A DNA stretch of 64,000 nucleotides from Betaproteobacteria bacterium UBA5582. Lineage in GTDB: Bacteria > Pseudomonadota > Gammaproteobacteria > Burkholderiales > Rhodocyclaceae. Location: positions 1-64,000 of the forward strand of contig DILW01000075.1 of NCBI GenBank assembly GCA_002425245.1. Direction: 5' to 3'. Every line of letters starts with the position of its first letter. Positions within the stretch are counted from its first letter, which is position 1. Both the position numbers and the translations under genes were made by a program. This document shows, piece by piece, positions 26,051-36,594 of the stretch. A model generated the notes under the pieces. It did no database searches and was not told the DNA's origin. It saw nothing but the letters and a program-made list of their open reading frames with translations.

Positions 26051-26650
26051 ATGAGCGAGCGCGAGATCGATCAGTTGCTGGTCGAGCGGGCGCAAGGCGG
26101 CGATCAGGCTGCCTTCGACCAGTTGGTGAGCAAATACCAGCGCAAGCTGGGGCGCCTGCTGTCGCGCTACATTCGCGATGCAGCAGAAGTCGAGGATGTC
26201 TCCCAGGAAGCTTTCATCAAGGCTTATCGCGCCTTGCCCTCGTTTCGCGGCGACAGTGCCTTTTACACCTGGTTGTACCGGATCGGCATCAATACCGCCA
26301 AGAACCACCTGGTTTCCCAGGGGCGGCGGGCGCCCACCAGTACCGAATTCGACGCCGACGAAGCCGAAGGTTTCGAAGACGCGGGCATGCTGCGCGACAT
26401 CAATACGCCGGAAAGTCTGCTGATGTCGAAGCAGATCGGCCAGACGGTCAACAGCGCGATGGATGCCTTGCCTGAGGAGTTGCGTACGGCAATCGTCCTG
26501 CGCGAGATCGAAGGTCTCTCCTACGAGGAAATTGCCGGCATCATGGATTGCCCCATCGGCACCGTCCGGTCCCGGATCTTCCGCGCCCGTGAAGCCGTGG
26601 CCGACAAGCTGCGCCCGCTGCTCGACATTGCCCCGGATCGCCGCTGGTGA
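26051..26650 (+). CDS. rpoE: RNA polymerase sigma-E (RpoE/AlgU) family sigma factor
   Basis: 199 residues. ECF sigma factor: region 2 (DVSQEAFIKAYRALPSFRGDSAFYTWLYRI, about 58-90) and region 4 (LPEELRTAIVLREIEGLSYEEIAGIMDCPIGTVRSRIFRAREAV, about 140-185). It is very close to the RpoE/AlgU envelope-stress type. A TTATACT at 26007-26013 could be a -10, but no matching -35 or GAACTT-type self-regulated element is obvious. The usual anti-sigma genes rseA and rseB do not follow; the rseC-type gene overlaps the stop codon by one base (TGATG). Confidence 0.95.
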   Translation: MSEREIDQLLVERAQGGDQAAFDQLVSKYQRKLGRLLSRYIRDAAEVEDVSQEAFIKAYRALPSFRGDSAFYTWLYRIGINTAKNHLVSQGRRAPTSTEFDADEAEGFEDAGMLRDINTPESLLMSKQIGQTVNSAMDALPEELRTAIVLREIEGLSYEEIAGIMDCPIGTVRSRIFRAREAVADKLRPLLDIAPDRRW

Positions 26651-27105
26651 TGGAAAGCGAAGCTACGGTCATTCGCGCTCGGGTAAGTTCGGTTGATGCT
26701 GCCGGCGCCGTTGTCGAGGTTGCTCAGGGTGGCTGCGGTCGCTGCCACGAAAAGGGGGGCTGTGGCGGTCATCATCTGACGCAAGCCTTTTGTACCGGTC
26801 CGCGCAGCTACCGGGTCGATAATCCGATTGGTGCTCAGGCTGGCGATACCGTCTCAGTCGCTGTCGTCGCGGGAACCCTGCGACGGAGTGCCAACCTGGC
26901 CTACGGCTTGCCCGTGCTCGGCATGATCGGCGGTGCTGCTGTCGGCACCACTATGGCTGGCGACATTGGGGCGATTGCCGGCGGTTTCCTCGGCATGGCC
27001 GGGGCCTTCCTGCTGGCCGCGCGCAAGTCGCGGCAGCCGGTGGGCGAGCCCGGCGCTAGGCCGCACATCATTGCCCGTCTGGGAGAAGGTGAGGGGGCCG
27101 GCTGA
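26650..27105 (+). CDS. rseC: RseC/MucC-family membrane regulator
   Basis: 151 residues. A Cys-rich N-terminal part (GGCGRCHEKGGCGGHH, about 24-40) precedes two transmembrane helices (about 83-100 and 105-122) and a short cytoplasmic tail. This is the SoxR-reducing/RseC-MucC pattern. RseC is part of sigma-E operons, and in E. coli it also belongs to the SoxR-reducing system. It overlaps rpoE and mucD by one base each, so the three genes are translated as a unit. Confidence 0.85.
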   Translation: MESEATVIRARVSSVDAAGAVVEVAQGGCGRCHEKGGCGGHHLTQAFCTGPRSYRVDNPIGAQAGDTVSVAVVAGTLRRSANLAYGLPVLGMIGGAAVGTTMAGDIGAIAGGFLGMAGAFLLAARKSRQPVGEPGARPHIIARLGEGEGAG

Positions 27106-28529
27106 TGACAAGGCTGCTCTCCCTTGTTGTTCTGCTCTTCTGGTTTTCGCTGGTCAATGCGCAAGGACGGGTGCTGCCTGATTTCACCGAACTGGCGGAG
27201 AAGCAGGGGCCGGCGGTGGTAAATATCAGCATTACCCAGGTCATACGCGGTCAGGCCGGCGGGTCGTCGTTCGGCTTTGACGAGAACGACCCGGCGTTCG
27301 AATTCTTCAAGCGCTTCTTTCCGCGCCTGCCTGGCATTGGTGCCGCCCCCAGGGAATTCGAGAACAAGTCGCTGGGCTCGGGATTTTTCATCAGTGAAGA
27401 TGGTTACATCCTGACCAATGCCCACGTTGTCGACGGTGCGGATGAGGTAATGGTCCGGCTTACCGACAAGCGCGAATTCAAGGCCAGGATCGTTGGTGCC
27501 GACAAGCGCAGCGATGTGGCACTGCTCAAGATCGAGGCCACCGGCCTGCCGGCCGTCAAGCTGGCCGATCCGTCCCGGCTGAAGGTGGGCGAGTGGGTGG
27601 TGGCGATCGGTTCACCCTTCGGTTTCGAAAACTCGGTGACCGCCGGTATCGTATCCGCCAAGGGGCGTGCCCTGCCGCAGGAAAACTACGTACCCTTCAT
27701 CCAGACCGATGTCGCCATCAACCCGGGGAATTCCGGTGGGCCGCTGTTCAACCTCAGCGGTGAGGTGGTCGGCATCAACTCCCAGATCTACAGCCGCAGC
27801 GGTGGCTACATGGGGGTGTCGTTCGCGATTCCCATCGATGTGGCGATGGATATCCAGAAACAGTTGCGCACCACCGGCAAGGTCAATCGCGGCCGCATCG
27901 GCATCGTCATCCAGGAAGTCAGCAAGGAACTGGCCGATTCGCTGGGCCTGGCACGTGCCATGGGGGCCGTGGTCAATGCCGTCGAGCGCGACGGACCCGC
28001 GGAAAAGGCGGGTATCGAAGCCGGCGACGTGATTCTTCGTTTTGACGGCAAGCCGATTGCCGTCTCCTCGGATTTGCCGCGCATGGTGGCTGCCACCCGC
28101 CCGGGCACGCGTTCGACGGTTCAGCTCTGGCGTAAGGGAAAGCTGCGCGAGGTTTCCGTGGTTGTTGGCCAGTTGGTCGATGAGAGTCAGGCTGCCAGCC
28201 GTCCGCCGCGTGCCGCGCGCGCCCCGGAGTCGGCGGCCAACCGGTTGGGTCTGGTGGTCAGCGAGCTTGGTCCGGAACAGCGCCGGGAACTTGGGCTGGA
28301 GGCCGGTCTGCTGGTTGAGGAGGTCCGTAGTGCAGCCGCGCGTGCCGAGTTGCTGCCAGGCGATGTGCTGATCGCCCTGATTCATCGCGGCAATACCAGC
28401 GAGCTCAAGTCGGTCGAGCAATTCAACAAGCTTCTGGCGAAACTCGACAAGGGGAGCAATGTCAGCCTGCTCATCCGTCGCGGTGAAATGCAGACTTTCG
28501 TGACGCTGCGAGGGCTGAATGGCAATTGA
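27105..28529 (+). CDS. mucD: Periplasmic serine protease MucD/DegP (Do family)
   Basis: 474 residues. A signal peptide (MTRLLSLVVLLFWFSLVNA) is followed by a trypsin-like domain. The catalytic triad is His in TNAHVVDGADEV, Asp in DKRSDVALLKI and Ser in NPGNSGGPLFN. Two PDZ domains follow (about 255-345 and 370-470). MucD/DegP degrades or refolds misfolded periplasmic proteins and feeds back on the sigma-E response, consistent with its place after rpoE-rseC. It overlaps the next gene by 11 nt. Confidence 0.95.
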   Translation: MTRLLSLVVLLFWFSLVNAQGRVLPDFTELAEKQGPAVVNISITQVIRGQAGGSSFGFDENDPAFEFFKRFFPRLPGIGAAPREFENKSLGSGFFISEDGYILTNAHVVDGADEVMVRLTDKREFKARIVGADKRSDVALLKIEATGLPAVKLADPSRLKVGEWVVAIGSPFGFENSVTAGIVSAKGRALPQENYVPFIQTDVAINPGNSGGPLFNLSGEVVGINSQIYSRSGGYMGVSFAIPIDVAMDIQKQLRTTGKVNRGRIGIVIQEVSKELADSLGLARAMGAVVNAVERDGPAEKAGIEAGDVILRFDGKPIAVSSDLPRMVAATRPGTRSTVQLWRKGKLREVSVVVGQLVDESQAASRPPRAARAPESAANRLGLVVSELGPEQRRELGLEAGLLVEEVRSAAARAELLPGDVLIALIHRGNTSELKSVEQFNKLLAKLDKGSNVSLLIRRGEMQTFVTLRGLNGN

Positions 28530-28764
28530 GTTGACCCTGCTCAGCCGCAGCTACTGCCACCTGTGCCATGACATGGAAGCGGCGCTGGCGCCGTTGGCGG
28601 CCGAGTTCGGGGCGACGGTGACGGTGCTCGATGTCGATGCCGACCCGGTGCTCGAAGCACGTTACGACGAACTGGTGCCGGTTCTGCTGCATGGTGAGAC
28701 CGAGCTCTGCCACTACTTCCTCGATGAGGCCAAAACCCGTGAATATTTGGCTGGAATCCGCTAG
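28519..28764 (+). CDS. Glutaredoxin-like thioredoxin-fold protein (DUF836 type)
   Basis: 81 residues. The N-terminus LTLLSRSYCHLCHDMEAAL carries a CXXC redox motif (Cys at 13 and 16) and VLDVDADPVLEARYDELVPVLL matches small glutaredoxin-like proteins. It is commonly found between mucD and lepA in Betaproteobacteria. The substrate is unknown. It overlaps mucD by 11 nt and is followed by a terminator. Confidence 0.85.
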   Translation: MAIELTLLSRSYCHLCHDMEAALAPLAAEFGATVTVLDVDADPVLEARYDELVPVLLHGETELCHYFLDEAKTREYLAGIR

Positions 28765-28787
28765 AATTCAGGGTCTTCCGAATCGCT

Positions 28788-28811
28788 AGGGCGCCGTTAG
28801 CGCCCTTTTTT
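28788..28811 (+). terminator. Intrinsic terminator of the rpoE-mucD operon
   Basis: A 7-bp stem (28788-28794 with 28800-28806), loop CGTTA, then a run of T to 28811. It ends 9 nt before the lepA start codon. Confidence 0.82.
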
Positions 28812-28820
28812 ACTGCCGCA

Positions 28821-30611
<1,791 letters not shown>

Positions 30612-30619
30612 GATAACGC

Positions 30620-31408
30620 ATGAACTTTGCCCTGATCCTTCTCATCCTGGTCGTCATCACCGGCATCCTCTACGCCATCGACATCCTCAAGTTCCGCAAG
30701 CTGCGCGCTGCCAACGACAAGCAGCCGCTGTGGGTGGAGTGGGGCGCAGATTTCTTTCCGGTGATCCTGATCGTCTTCGTGCTCCGCTCCTTCCTCTTCG
30801 AGCCGTTTAAGATCCCGTCGGGTTCGATGATTCCGACCTTGCTCGTTGGCGATTTCATCCTTGTAAACAAGTTCACCTACGGCATCCGCCTGCCGGTGAT
30901 CAACACCAAGATCATTGACGTCAACCAGCCGCAACGAGGCGACGTAATGGTCTTCCGCTACCCCGAAGACCCCTCGCTCGACTACATCAAGCGGGTGATC
31001 GGCTTGCCCGGCGACGTGATTGCCTACCAGAACAAAAAGCTCACCATCAACGGGCAGCCGGTGGCGATGGAGCGCTTGCCTGAATTCCTGCATGCTGAAC
31101 GACTCTACTACTCAGATCAGTTCGTCGAAAAATTCGGCAATGCCGAATACAAGGTGCTCAACGATGTCGATGCCCCGGCCTTCATTCCCGGGGTCTCGTC
31201 CTTTCCCTACCGGGAAAATTGCACATACAATGCCAGTGGCGTGATCTGCAAGGTGCCAGCCGGTCATTACTACATGATGGGCGACAATCGCGACAACAGC
31301 CGCGACAGCCGGGCCTGGGGTTTCGTGCCGGAAGAGAACATCGTCGGCAAGGCCTTTTTCATCTGGCTGAATCTCGACGATCTCGGCCGTATTGGTTCGT
31401 TCAAGTAA
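30620..31408 (+). CDS. lepB: Signal peptidase I
   Basis: 262 residues. Two N-terminal transmembrane helices (about 2-20 and 45-62) precede the periplasmic catalytic domain. The catalytic serine is in PSGSMIPTL, the lysine is in DYIKRVIGLPGD, and box E is GDNRDNSRDSR. It cleaves Sec/Tat signal peptides. It forms an operon with lepA and with the DUF4845, rnc and era genes, as in most Betaproteobacteria. Confidence 0.97.
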   Translation: MNFALILLILVVITGILYAIDILKFRKLRAANDKQPLWVEWGADFFPVILIVFVLRSFLFEPFKIPSGSMIPTLLVGDFILVNKFTYGIRLPVINTKIIDVNQPQRGDVMVFRYPEDPSLDYIKRVIGLPGDVIAYQNKKLTINGQPVAMERLPEFLHAERLYYSDQFVEKFGNAEYKVLNDVDAPAFIPGVSSFPYRENCTYNASGVICKVPAGHYYMMGDNRDNSRDSRAWGFVPEENIVGKAFFIWLNLDDLGRIGSFK

Positions 31409-31418
31409 GGTGATAGCG

Positions 31419-31772
31419 ATGAAATTTCAGCGAGGTGTAGCGCTTTCGGGACTGATCGTCTGGGGTATCGTCCTCGTTTTGGTGGCTGTTCTGGCGATGA
31501 AGGTCACGCCAACGGTGATCGAGTACTTCAAGATCCAGAAGGCGACTCAGGCGGTTGTTGCCAAGGCCACTCCAGACGCGACAGTCGCGGAGTTGCGCAG
31601 TGCTTTCGACAAGTATGCCGAGGTCGACCACCTCTCCTTTTCCTCCCGTGAGCTTGAAATCTTCAAGGACAATCGCGGCAAGGTGGTCATTGAATTCGGC
31701 TATGAAAAGCGCATTCCGCTGTTCAGGAACATCAGTCTGCTGATTGACTACAAGGGGACGACTGCGGAATAG
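31419..31772 (+). CDS. DUF4845 single-pass membrane protein
   Basis: 117 residues. One N-terminal transmembrane helix (about 6-28, ALSGLIVWGIVLVLVAVLAM) is followed by a small periplasmic domain ending RNISLLIDYKG. It matches the uncharacterised DUF4845 proteins encoded between lepB and rnc in Betaproteobacteria. No function is known. The ATG at 31419 is chosen because AAGG lies just upstream and the helix then starts at the usual distance. Confidence 0.82.
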   Translation: MKFQRGVALSGLIVWGIVLVLVAVLAMKVTPTVIEYFKIQKATQAVVAKATPDATVAELRSAFDKYAEVDHLSFSSRELEIFKDNRGKVVIEFGYEKRIPLFRNISLLIDYKGTTAE

Positions 31773-31774
31773 GC

Positions 31775-32443
31775 ATGACCCCGCAAACCATTGCCGACGG
31801 TATCGGGCACTGCTTTGCCGACTCCGCCCTGTTGCGCACGGCGCTGACGCACCGCAGTTTCGGCACGCCAAACAACGAACGCCTGGAGTTTCTCGGCGAC
31901 GGCGTGCTCGACTGCGTGATCGCTGCCATTCTCTACGCGCGTTTTCCGGATTTGCCCGAGGGCGACCTCTCCCGCCTGCGTGCCAATCTCGTCCGCCAGG
32001 AAACCCTGCACGGTCTGGCCATCGGTCTGGGTATCGGACAGACGTTGCGCCTGGGCGAGGGCGAGCTGAAAAGCGGCGGCGCGGCGCGCCCGTCGATCCT
32101 GGCCGACGCCCTCGAAGCCGTCTTCGGCGCCGTTTATCTCGATGCTGGCTTTGGTGCTGCCAGCGAAGTCATCGCCCGGCTCTACGCGCCGCTGCTCGCC
32201 GGGCTCAAGCCCGGCCAGTTCCAGAAGGACGCCAAGACCCGCCTGCAGGAGTTGCTGCAGAGTCGGAAGAAGCCGCTGCCGCGCTATGTGTTGCTGGAAA
32301 CCAGCGGCGCCGCCCATGAACAATCCTTCGTCGTTGCCTGCGAAATCGATCAGCCGGCGCTGCGGTCCCAAGGGTGTGGCAGCAGTCGCCGCATCGCCGA
32401 ACAGAACGCCGCCGAAGCGGCCTTGAAAGCCCTCAATCCATGA
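31775..32443 (+). CDS. rnc: Ribonuclease III
   Basis: 222 residues. The catalytic signature NERLEFLGDGVLD (about 29-41) and the later acidic site in DALEAVFGAVYLDAGF form the RNase III domain. A C-terminal double-stranded-RNA-binding domain runs from about 153 (KTRLQELLQSRKKPLPRY to AEAALKAL). It processes rRNA and cleaves dsRNA. The stop overlaps the era ATG by 4 nt (ATGA). Confidence 0.97.
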   Translation: MTPQTIADGIGHCFADSALLRTALTHRSFGTPNNERLEFLGDGVLDCVIAAILYARFPDLPEGDLSRLRANLVRQETLHGLAIGLGIGQTLRLGEGELKSGGAARPSILADALEAVFGAVYLDAGFGAASEVIARLYAPLLAGLKPGQFQKDAKTRLQELLQSRKKPLPRYVLLETSGAAHEQSFVVACEIDQPALRSQGCGSSRRIAEQNAAEAALKALNP

Positions 32444-33324
32444 CCGAAATCCGCTCCGGCTACATCGCCATCGTCGGCCGACCCAACGTCGGTAAGTCGA
32501 CCTTGCTCAACCACCTGATCGGCGAGAAGATCAGCATCGTCTCGCGCAAGGCGCAGACCACCCGGCACCGCATCACCGGCATCCTGACCGAAGGCGACGC
32601 CCAGTTCGTCTTCGTCGATACGCCGGGCTTCCAGACCAAGTTTTCGAACGCGCTGAACCGGGCGATGAACCGTGGCGTGACGCAGACGCTGAACGATGTC
32701 GATCTCGTCCTTTTCGTCATCGAGGCCGGCCGCTACGACGCCAAGGACAAGGCGGTGGTGCGCCTGCTGCCGAAGGACCGGCCGGTGATCCTGGTCATCA
32801 ACAAGACCGACCTGCTGAAGAACCGGGAAGCGCTGCTGCCTTTCCTCGCCGAGGTTTCGGCCGATTTCGACTACACCGCCGTGGTCCCGGTCAGCGCCGC
32901 CAAGGGCCGGCAGACGCAGGACCTGCTCAAGGAGGCGCGCAAGCACCTGCCGAACGAAGGCCTGATGTTCCCGGAAGACGACCTGACCGACAAGTCGGAG
33001 CGCTTCCTCGCCGCCGAATACATCCGCGAGAAGGTCTTCCGCCTGCTCGGCGACGAACTGCCGTACGCCACCGCCGTCGAGATCGAGAAATTCGAAGTCG
33101 AGGGCAACCTGCGCCGCATCTTCGCCGCCATCGTCGTCGACCGCGAAAGCCACAAGGCGATTGTCATCGGCAAGGGCGGCGACTCCTTGAAGCGCATCGC
33201 CAGCGAGGCGCGCCAGGACATGGAGCGGCTGTTCGACGGCAAGGTCTATCTCGAAGTCTGGGTCAAGGTGAAGTCGGGCTGGAACGACGACGAGCGCCTG
33301 CTCAAGAGCCTCGGCTACGAGTAA
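32440..33324 (+). CDS. era: GTPase Era
   Basis: 294 residues. G1 GRPNVGKST, G3 DTPGF and G4 NKTD form the GTPase domain. The C-terminal KH domain is visible as IVIGKGGDSLKRIASEARQ followed by VWVKVKSGWNDD. Era binds the 3' end of 16S rRNA in 30S maturation. The ATG at 32440 gives the conserved start MTEIRSGYIAIVGRPN and overlaps rnc. Confidence 0.97.
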   Translation: MTEIRSGYIAIVGRPNVGKSTLLNHLIGEKISIVSRKAQTTRHRITGILTEGDAQFVFVDTPGFQTKFSNALNRAMNRGVTQTLNDVDLVLFVIEAGRYDAKDKAVVRLLPKDRPVILVINKTDLLKNREALLPFLAEVSADFDYTAVVPVSAAKGRQTQDLLKEARKHLPNEGLMFPEDDLTDKSERFLAAEYIREKVFRLLGDELPYATAVEIEKFEVEGNLRRIFAAIVVDRESHKAIVIGKGGDSLKRIASEARQDMERLFDGKVYLEVWVKVKSGWNDDERLLKSLGYE

Positions 33325-33336
33325 GCTCGTTTCGCC

Positions 33337-34065
33337 ATGAGTCTGCGCAGCAAGGTCGACGGCCAGCCCGCCTACGTGCTGCACAGCATGCCGTTTCGCG
33401 AGACCAGCCTGATCGTCGAAGTCTTCAGCCGCGATTTCGGGCGCATGGCGCTTCTGGCGCGCGGTGCGCGCCGGCCGCGGGCGGCGATCCGCGGCCTGCT
33501 GATGGGTTTCCAGCCGCTGGAAGTCGGCTGGGCCGGCAAGGGTGAGGTGCTGACGCTGATGAAGGCCGAATGGGTCGGCGGCCAGCCGCTGCTCGGTGGC
33601 GAGGCGCTGTTCTGCGGTTACTACCTGAACGAGTTGCTGATGCATTTGCTGCCGCGCGAGGACGCGCACCAGACGCTGTTCGCCCGCTACGCCGAAACCC
33701 TGCAGCGCCTGGCCGCGCACAGCGACGCGGCGACCCGCGAGGGCGACCTGCGCAGCTTCGAGAAGGCACTGCTGCAGGAACTCGGCTACGGCCTGATGCT
33801 CGACCACGATGCAGCCGGCGAGCCGATTGCCGCCGAGGCGTTTTACACTTACCGGATGGAGCAGGGGCCGGTGCGTCTGGCGCATGCCGAAGCCGACGCC
33901 CAGGTGGTGCGCGGCAGCAGCTTGCTCGACCTTGGCGCCGGCGATTTCTCCAACCCGCGTTCGCGCGGCGAGGCCAAGACGCTGATGCGCACGCTGCTGA
34001 GCTATTACCTGGGTGGCCAGGAACTGGAAACCCGCAAGATTTTCAAGGAGTTGCAGGAACTATGA
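33337..34065 (+). CDS. recO: DNA repair protein RecO
   Basis: 242 residues. It has the N-terminal OB-fold pattern (AYVLHSMPFRETSLIVEVFSRDFGRMALLARGARR) and the helical C-terminal domain (FCGYYLNELLMHLL). RecO loads RecA onto SSB-coated DNA in the RecFOR pathway. It sits between era and pdxJ; its stop overlaps the pdxJ start by ATGA. Confidence 0.94.
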   Translation: MSLRSKVDGQPAYVLHSMPFRETSLIVEVFSRDFGRMALLARGARRPRAAIRGLLMGFQPLEVGWAGKGEVLTLMKAEWVGGQPLLGGEALFCGYYLNELLMHLLPREDAHQTLFARYAETLQRLAAHSDAATREGDLRSFEKALLQELGYGLMLDHDAAGEPIAAEAFYTYRMEQGPVRLAHAEADAQVVRGSSLLDLGAGDFSNPRSRGEAKTLMRTLLSYYLGGQELETRKIFKELQEL

Positions 34066-34823
34066 TCGAACTCGGCGTCAACATCGACCACATCGCCACC
34101 GTCCGCCAGGCCCGGCGCACTTACGAACCCGATCCCGTCTGGGGTGCCGTCGAGGCGCATCTGGGCGGCGCCGACGGCATCACCGTGCATCTGCGCGAGG
34201 ATCGCCGGCACATCCAGGATGCCGACGTCCGCCGGCTCAAGGAAACGACGCAGATCAAGCTCAACCTGGAAATGGCGGCGACCGACGAGATGGTCGGCAT
34301 CGCCTGCGCGACCCGGCCGGAAATGGCCATGCTGGTGCCGGAAGGGCGGCACGAGGTGACCACCGAGGGTGGTCTCGACATCGTCGGCCAGGAAGCCCGC
34401 CTCAAGGACGTGATCGCCCGGCTGCGCGACGCCGGCATTACCACCAGCGTCTTCATCGACGCCGAAATCCCGCAGATCGAGGCGGCGGCACGCATTGGTG
34501 CCAGCGTCTGCGAGATCCACACCGGCCCCTACGCCCACGCCTTCTACGAAAAAGGCCGCGACGCTGAGGCGCCGGCGGTGCTGGCCGAACTACAGAAAAT
34601 CCGCGTCGCCGGTCGCGCCATCCGCCAGCTCGGCATGCGCTTCAACGCCGGCCACGCGCTCAACTACTACAACGTCCAGCCGGTGGCCCGGCTGGCCGGC
34701 ATCCGCGAGCTGCACATCGGCCACGCCATCGTCAGCCGCGCTGTGTTCACCGGCCTGCGCGAGGCAGTGCGCGAGATGAAGGCGCTGATGGTCGCCGCCG
34801 CGGCGAACCAGGAAGCCGAATGA
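34062..34823 (+). CDS. pdxJ: Pyridoxine 5'-phosphate synthase PdxJ
   Basis: 253 residues. It condenses 1-deoxyxylulose-5-phosphate with 3-amino-2-oxopropyl phosphate to make vitamin B6 phosphate. The start IELGVNIDHIATVRQAR, HLREDRRHIQDADV, MALLVPE-like and NAGHALNYYNVQPVA segments are typical of the TIM-barrel family. It overlaps recO upstream and acpS downstream by 4 nt each. Confidence 0.97.
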   Translation: MIELGVNIDHIATVRQARRTYEPDPVWGAVEAHLGGADGITVHLREDRRHIQDADVRRLKETTQIKLNLEMAATDEMVGIACATRPEMAMLVPEGRHEVTTEGGLDIVGQEARLKDVIARLRDAGITTSVFIDAEIPQIEAAARIGASVCEIHTGPYAHAFYEKGRDAEAPAVLAELQKIRVAGRAIRQLGMRFNAGHALNYYNVQPVARLAGIRELHIGHAIVSRAVFTGLREAVREMKALMVAAAANQEAE

Positions 34824-35197
34824 TCGTCGGCATCGGCACCGACATCGTCGCTGTCGCGCGGCTGCGCGGCATGTGGGAACGGCACGGCGACAAGGCGCTG
34901 GACAAGCTGCTGGCGCCGGATGAACTGGACGACTTCGCGCGTGTCGCCGACAAGGGCCGCTTCCTGGCCAAGCGCTTCGCCGCCAAGGAGGCCTTTGCCA
35001 AGGCTTTCGGCACTGGCGTGCGGCCGCCGGTACTGCTGCCGGCGATTGCCGTCGGTCACGACGAACTGGGCAAGCCGGTATTCAACTTTTACGGTCAACT
35101 GGCGGAAATCGTCGTAAGCCGCCGCCTGACCGCCCACCTCTCGATCAGCGACGAAGCCGAATACGCCGTCGCCTACGTTTTGCTGGAGCAAACATGA
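34820..35197 (+). CDS. acpS: Holo-[acyl-carrier-protein] synthase
   Basis: 125 residues. 4'-phosphopantetheinyl transferase that activates AcpP. The magnesium-binding motif GIGTDIVAVARLR and the second motif RFLAKRFAAKEAFAKAFGTG are intact. The pdxJ-acpS pair is conserved in proteobacteria. It overlaps both neighbours by ATGA. Confidence 0.97.
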   Translation: MIVGIGTDIVAVARLRGMWERHGDKALDKLLAPDELDDFARVADKGRFLAKRFAAKEAFAKAFGTGVRPPVLLPAIAVGHDELGKPVFNFYGQLAEIVVSRRLTAHLSISDEAEYAVAYVLLEQT

Positions 35198-36204
35198 GCG
35201 CCAAACTGCCCGGTCCGCTGATGATCGACATCGCCGGTACCGAACTCACCGACCTCGACCGTGAACGCCTGTGCCATCCGCTGGTCGGCGGCATCATCCT
35301 GTTTACCCGCAACTACCGCGACCGCGCCCAACTCACGGCGCTGTGCGACGAAATCCACGCGCTGCGCGAGCCGCGCCTGCTGATCGCCGTCGATCACGAA
35401 GGGGGCAGGGTGCAGCGCTTCCGCGAGGGCTTCACCCGGCTGCCGCCGATGCGCTCCCTCGGTCAGTTGCACGACAGCGATCCAGCGGCCGCGCTGGACG
35501 CCGCTCGCGCCGCCGGTTTCGTGCTCGCCGCCGAACTGCGCGCCTGCGGCGTCGATTACTCGTTCACGCCGGTGCTCGACCTCGACTACGGCCCGTCGCG
35601 GGTGATCGGCGACCGCGCCTTCCATCGCGATCCGGCGGTCGTCGTTGCACTCGCCGGTGCCCTCGGCGAGGGGCTGAAAGCGGGGGGTATGGGTACTTGC
35701 GGCAAGCATTTCCCCGGCCACGGCTACGTCATTCCCGACTCGCACGTCGAACTGCCGGTCGACGACCGGCCGCTGGCGGCGATGGCCGACGATCTGCGCC
35801 CCTACCGCGAACTGGCGCTCGATGCGGTGATGGCGGCGCACGTGATTTACGAGTGTTTCGATTGCAATACCGCGGTGTTTTCAAACAAGTGGATCGCTTA
35901 TTTGCGCGATGAACTGAAATTCGATGGGGTGGTTTTCACCGACGATCTGTCGATGGCCGGTGCCGGTGTCGTCGGCGACATGCTGGCGCGCGTGCAGACC
36001 GCCTGGGCTGCTGGTTGCGACATGCTGCTTGTCTGCAATGCGCCGGACGCCGTTGCCCAGGTATTGGACGGCTGGCAACCGGAGATCGATGCGCAGCGCG
36101 GCGAGCGCGTGGCCCGCCTGTTGCCGGCTGAAACGCGGTGCTATCCGGACCCGCACGTCTATCGCGAAGCGTTGCAGCGTTGTCTGGCGCTGATGCCGAA
36201 CTGA
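35194..36204 (+). CDS. nagZ: Beta-N-acetylhexosaminidase NagZ
   Basis: 336 residues. GH3 cytoplasmic glycosidase that removes GlcNAc from muropeptides in cell-wall recycling. KHFPGHG, the DSH motif loop (PDSHVELP) and the nucleophile aspartate in FTDDLSMAGA are present. It is the last gene of the lepB-nagZ run, converging on dgkA. No clear terminator is seen in the 21-nt gap. Confidence 0.96.
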   Translation: MSAKLPGPLMIDIAGTELTDLDRERLCHPLVGGIILFTRNYRDRAQLTALCDEIHALREPRLLIAVDHEGGRVQRFREGFTRLPPMRSLGQLHDSDPAAALDAARAAGFVLAAELRACGVDYSFTPVLDLDYGPSRVIGDRAFHRDPAVVVALAGALGEGLKAGGMGTCGKHFPGHGYVIPDSHVELPVDDRPLAAMADDLRPYRELALDAVMAAHVIYECFDCNTAVFSNKWIAYLRDELKFDGVVFTDDLSMAGAGVVGDMLARVQTAWAAGCDMLLVCNAPDAVAQVLDGWQPEIDAQRGERVARLLPAETRCYPDPHVYREALQRCLALMPN

Positions 36205-36225
36205 AACTCCGGGTTCTCGGCCTGC

Positions 36226-36594
36226 TCAGAAGAAATGCGGGCCGAACACCAGCACGCCGACACTCGCCGCGCACAGCGCCGCCAGCAGCACCGCCCCGGC
36301 GGCGATGTCCTTGGCCTTGCCGGCCAGTGGGTGCCAGTCCGGCGATACCAGATCCACCGTGGCCTCGATTGCCGAATTGACGGCCTCGGCCACCCAAACC
36401 AGGCCGACGGCCAGAATCAGGGCCAACCAATCGGTAAGGGGCAAGCCCAGCCACAGTCCCAGGCCGAGCACGATCAGCGTGGCCAGCAGGTGGATGCGCG
36501 CGTGCGCCTCGCCACGGATCAGGAAAGCCACGCCGCGCCCGGCGTCGCGAAAGGCAAAAAGGCGTTGCTGCCAGAAACTGCCGGATCGGGCCAT
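36226..36594 (-). CDS. dgkA: Diacylglycerol kinase (DgkA family)
   Basis: 122 residues. Small integral-membrane kinase with three hydrophobic helices and the signature AEAVNSAIEATVDLV followed by LAGKAKDIAAGAVLL. It phosphorylates diacylglycerol, or undecaprenol in some relatives. Its ATG overlaps the stop of the upstream PAP2 gene by one base, so the two lipid-phosphate enzymes are coupled. Confidence 0.93.
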   Translation of the reverse strand: MARSGSFWQQRLFAFRDAGRGVAFLIRGEAHARIHLLATLIVLGLGLWLGLPLTDWLALILAVGLVWVAEAVNSAIEATVDLVSPDWHPLAGKAKDIAAGAVLLAALCAASVGVLVFGPHFF

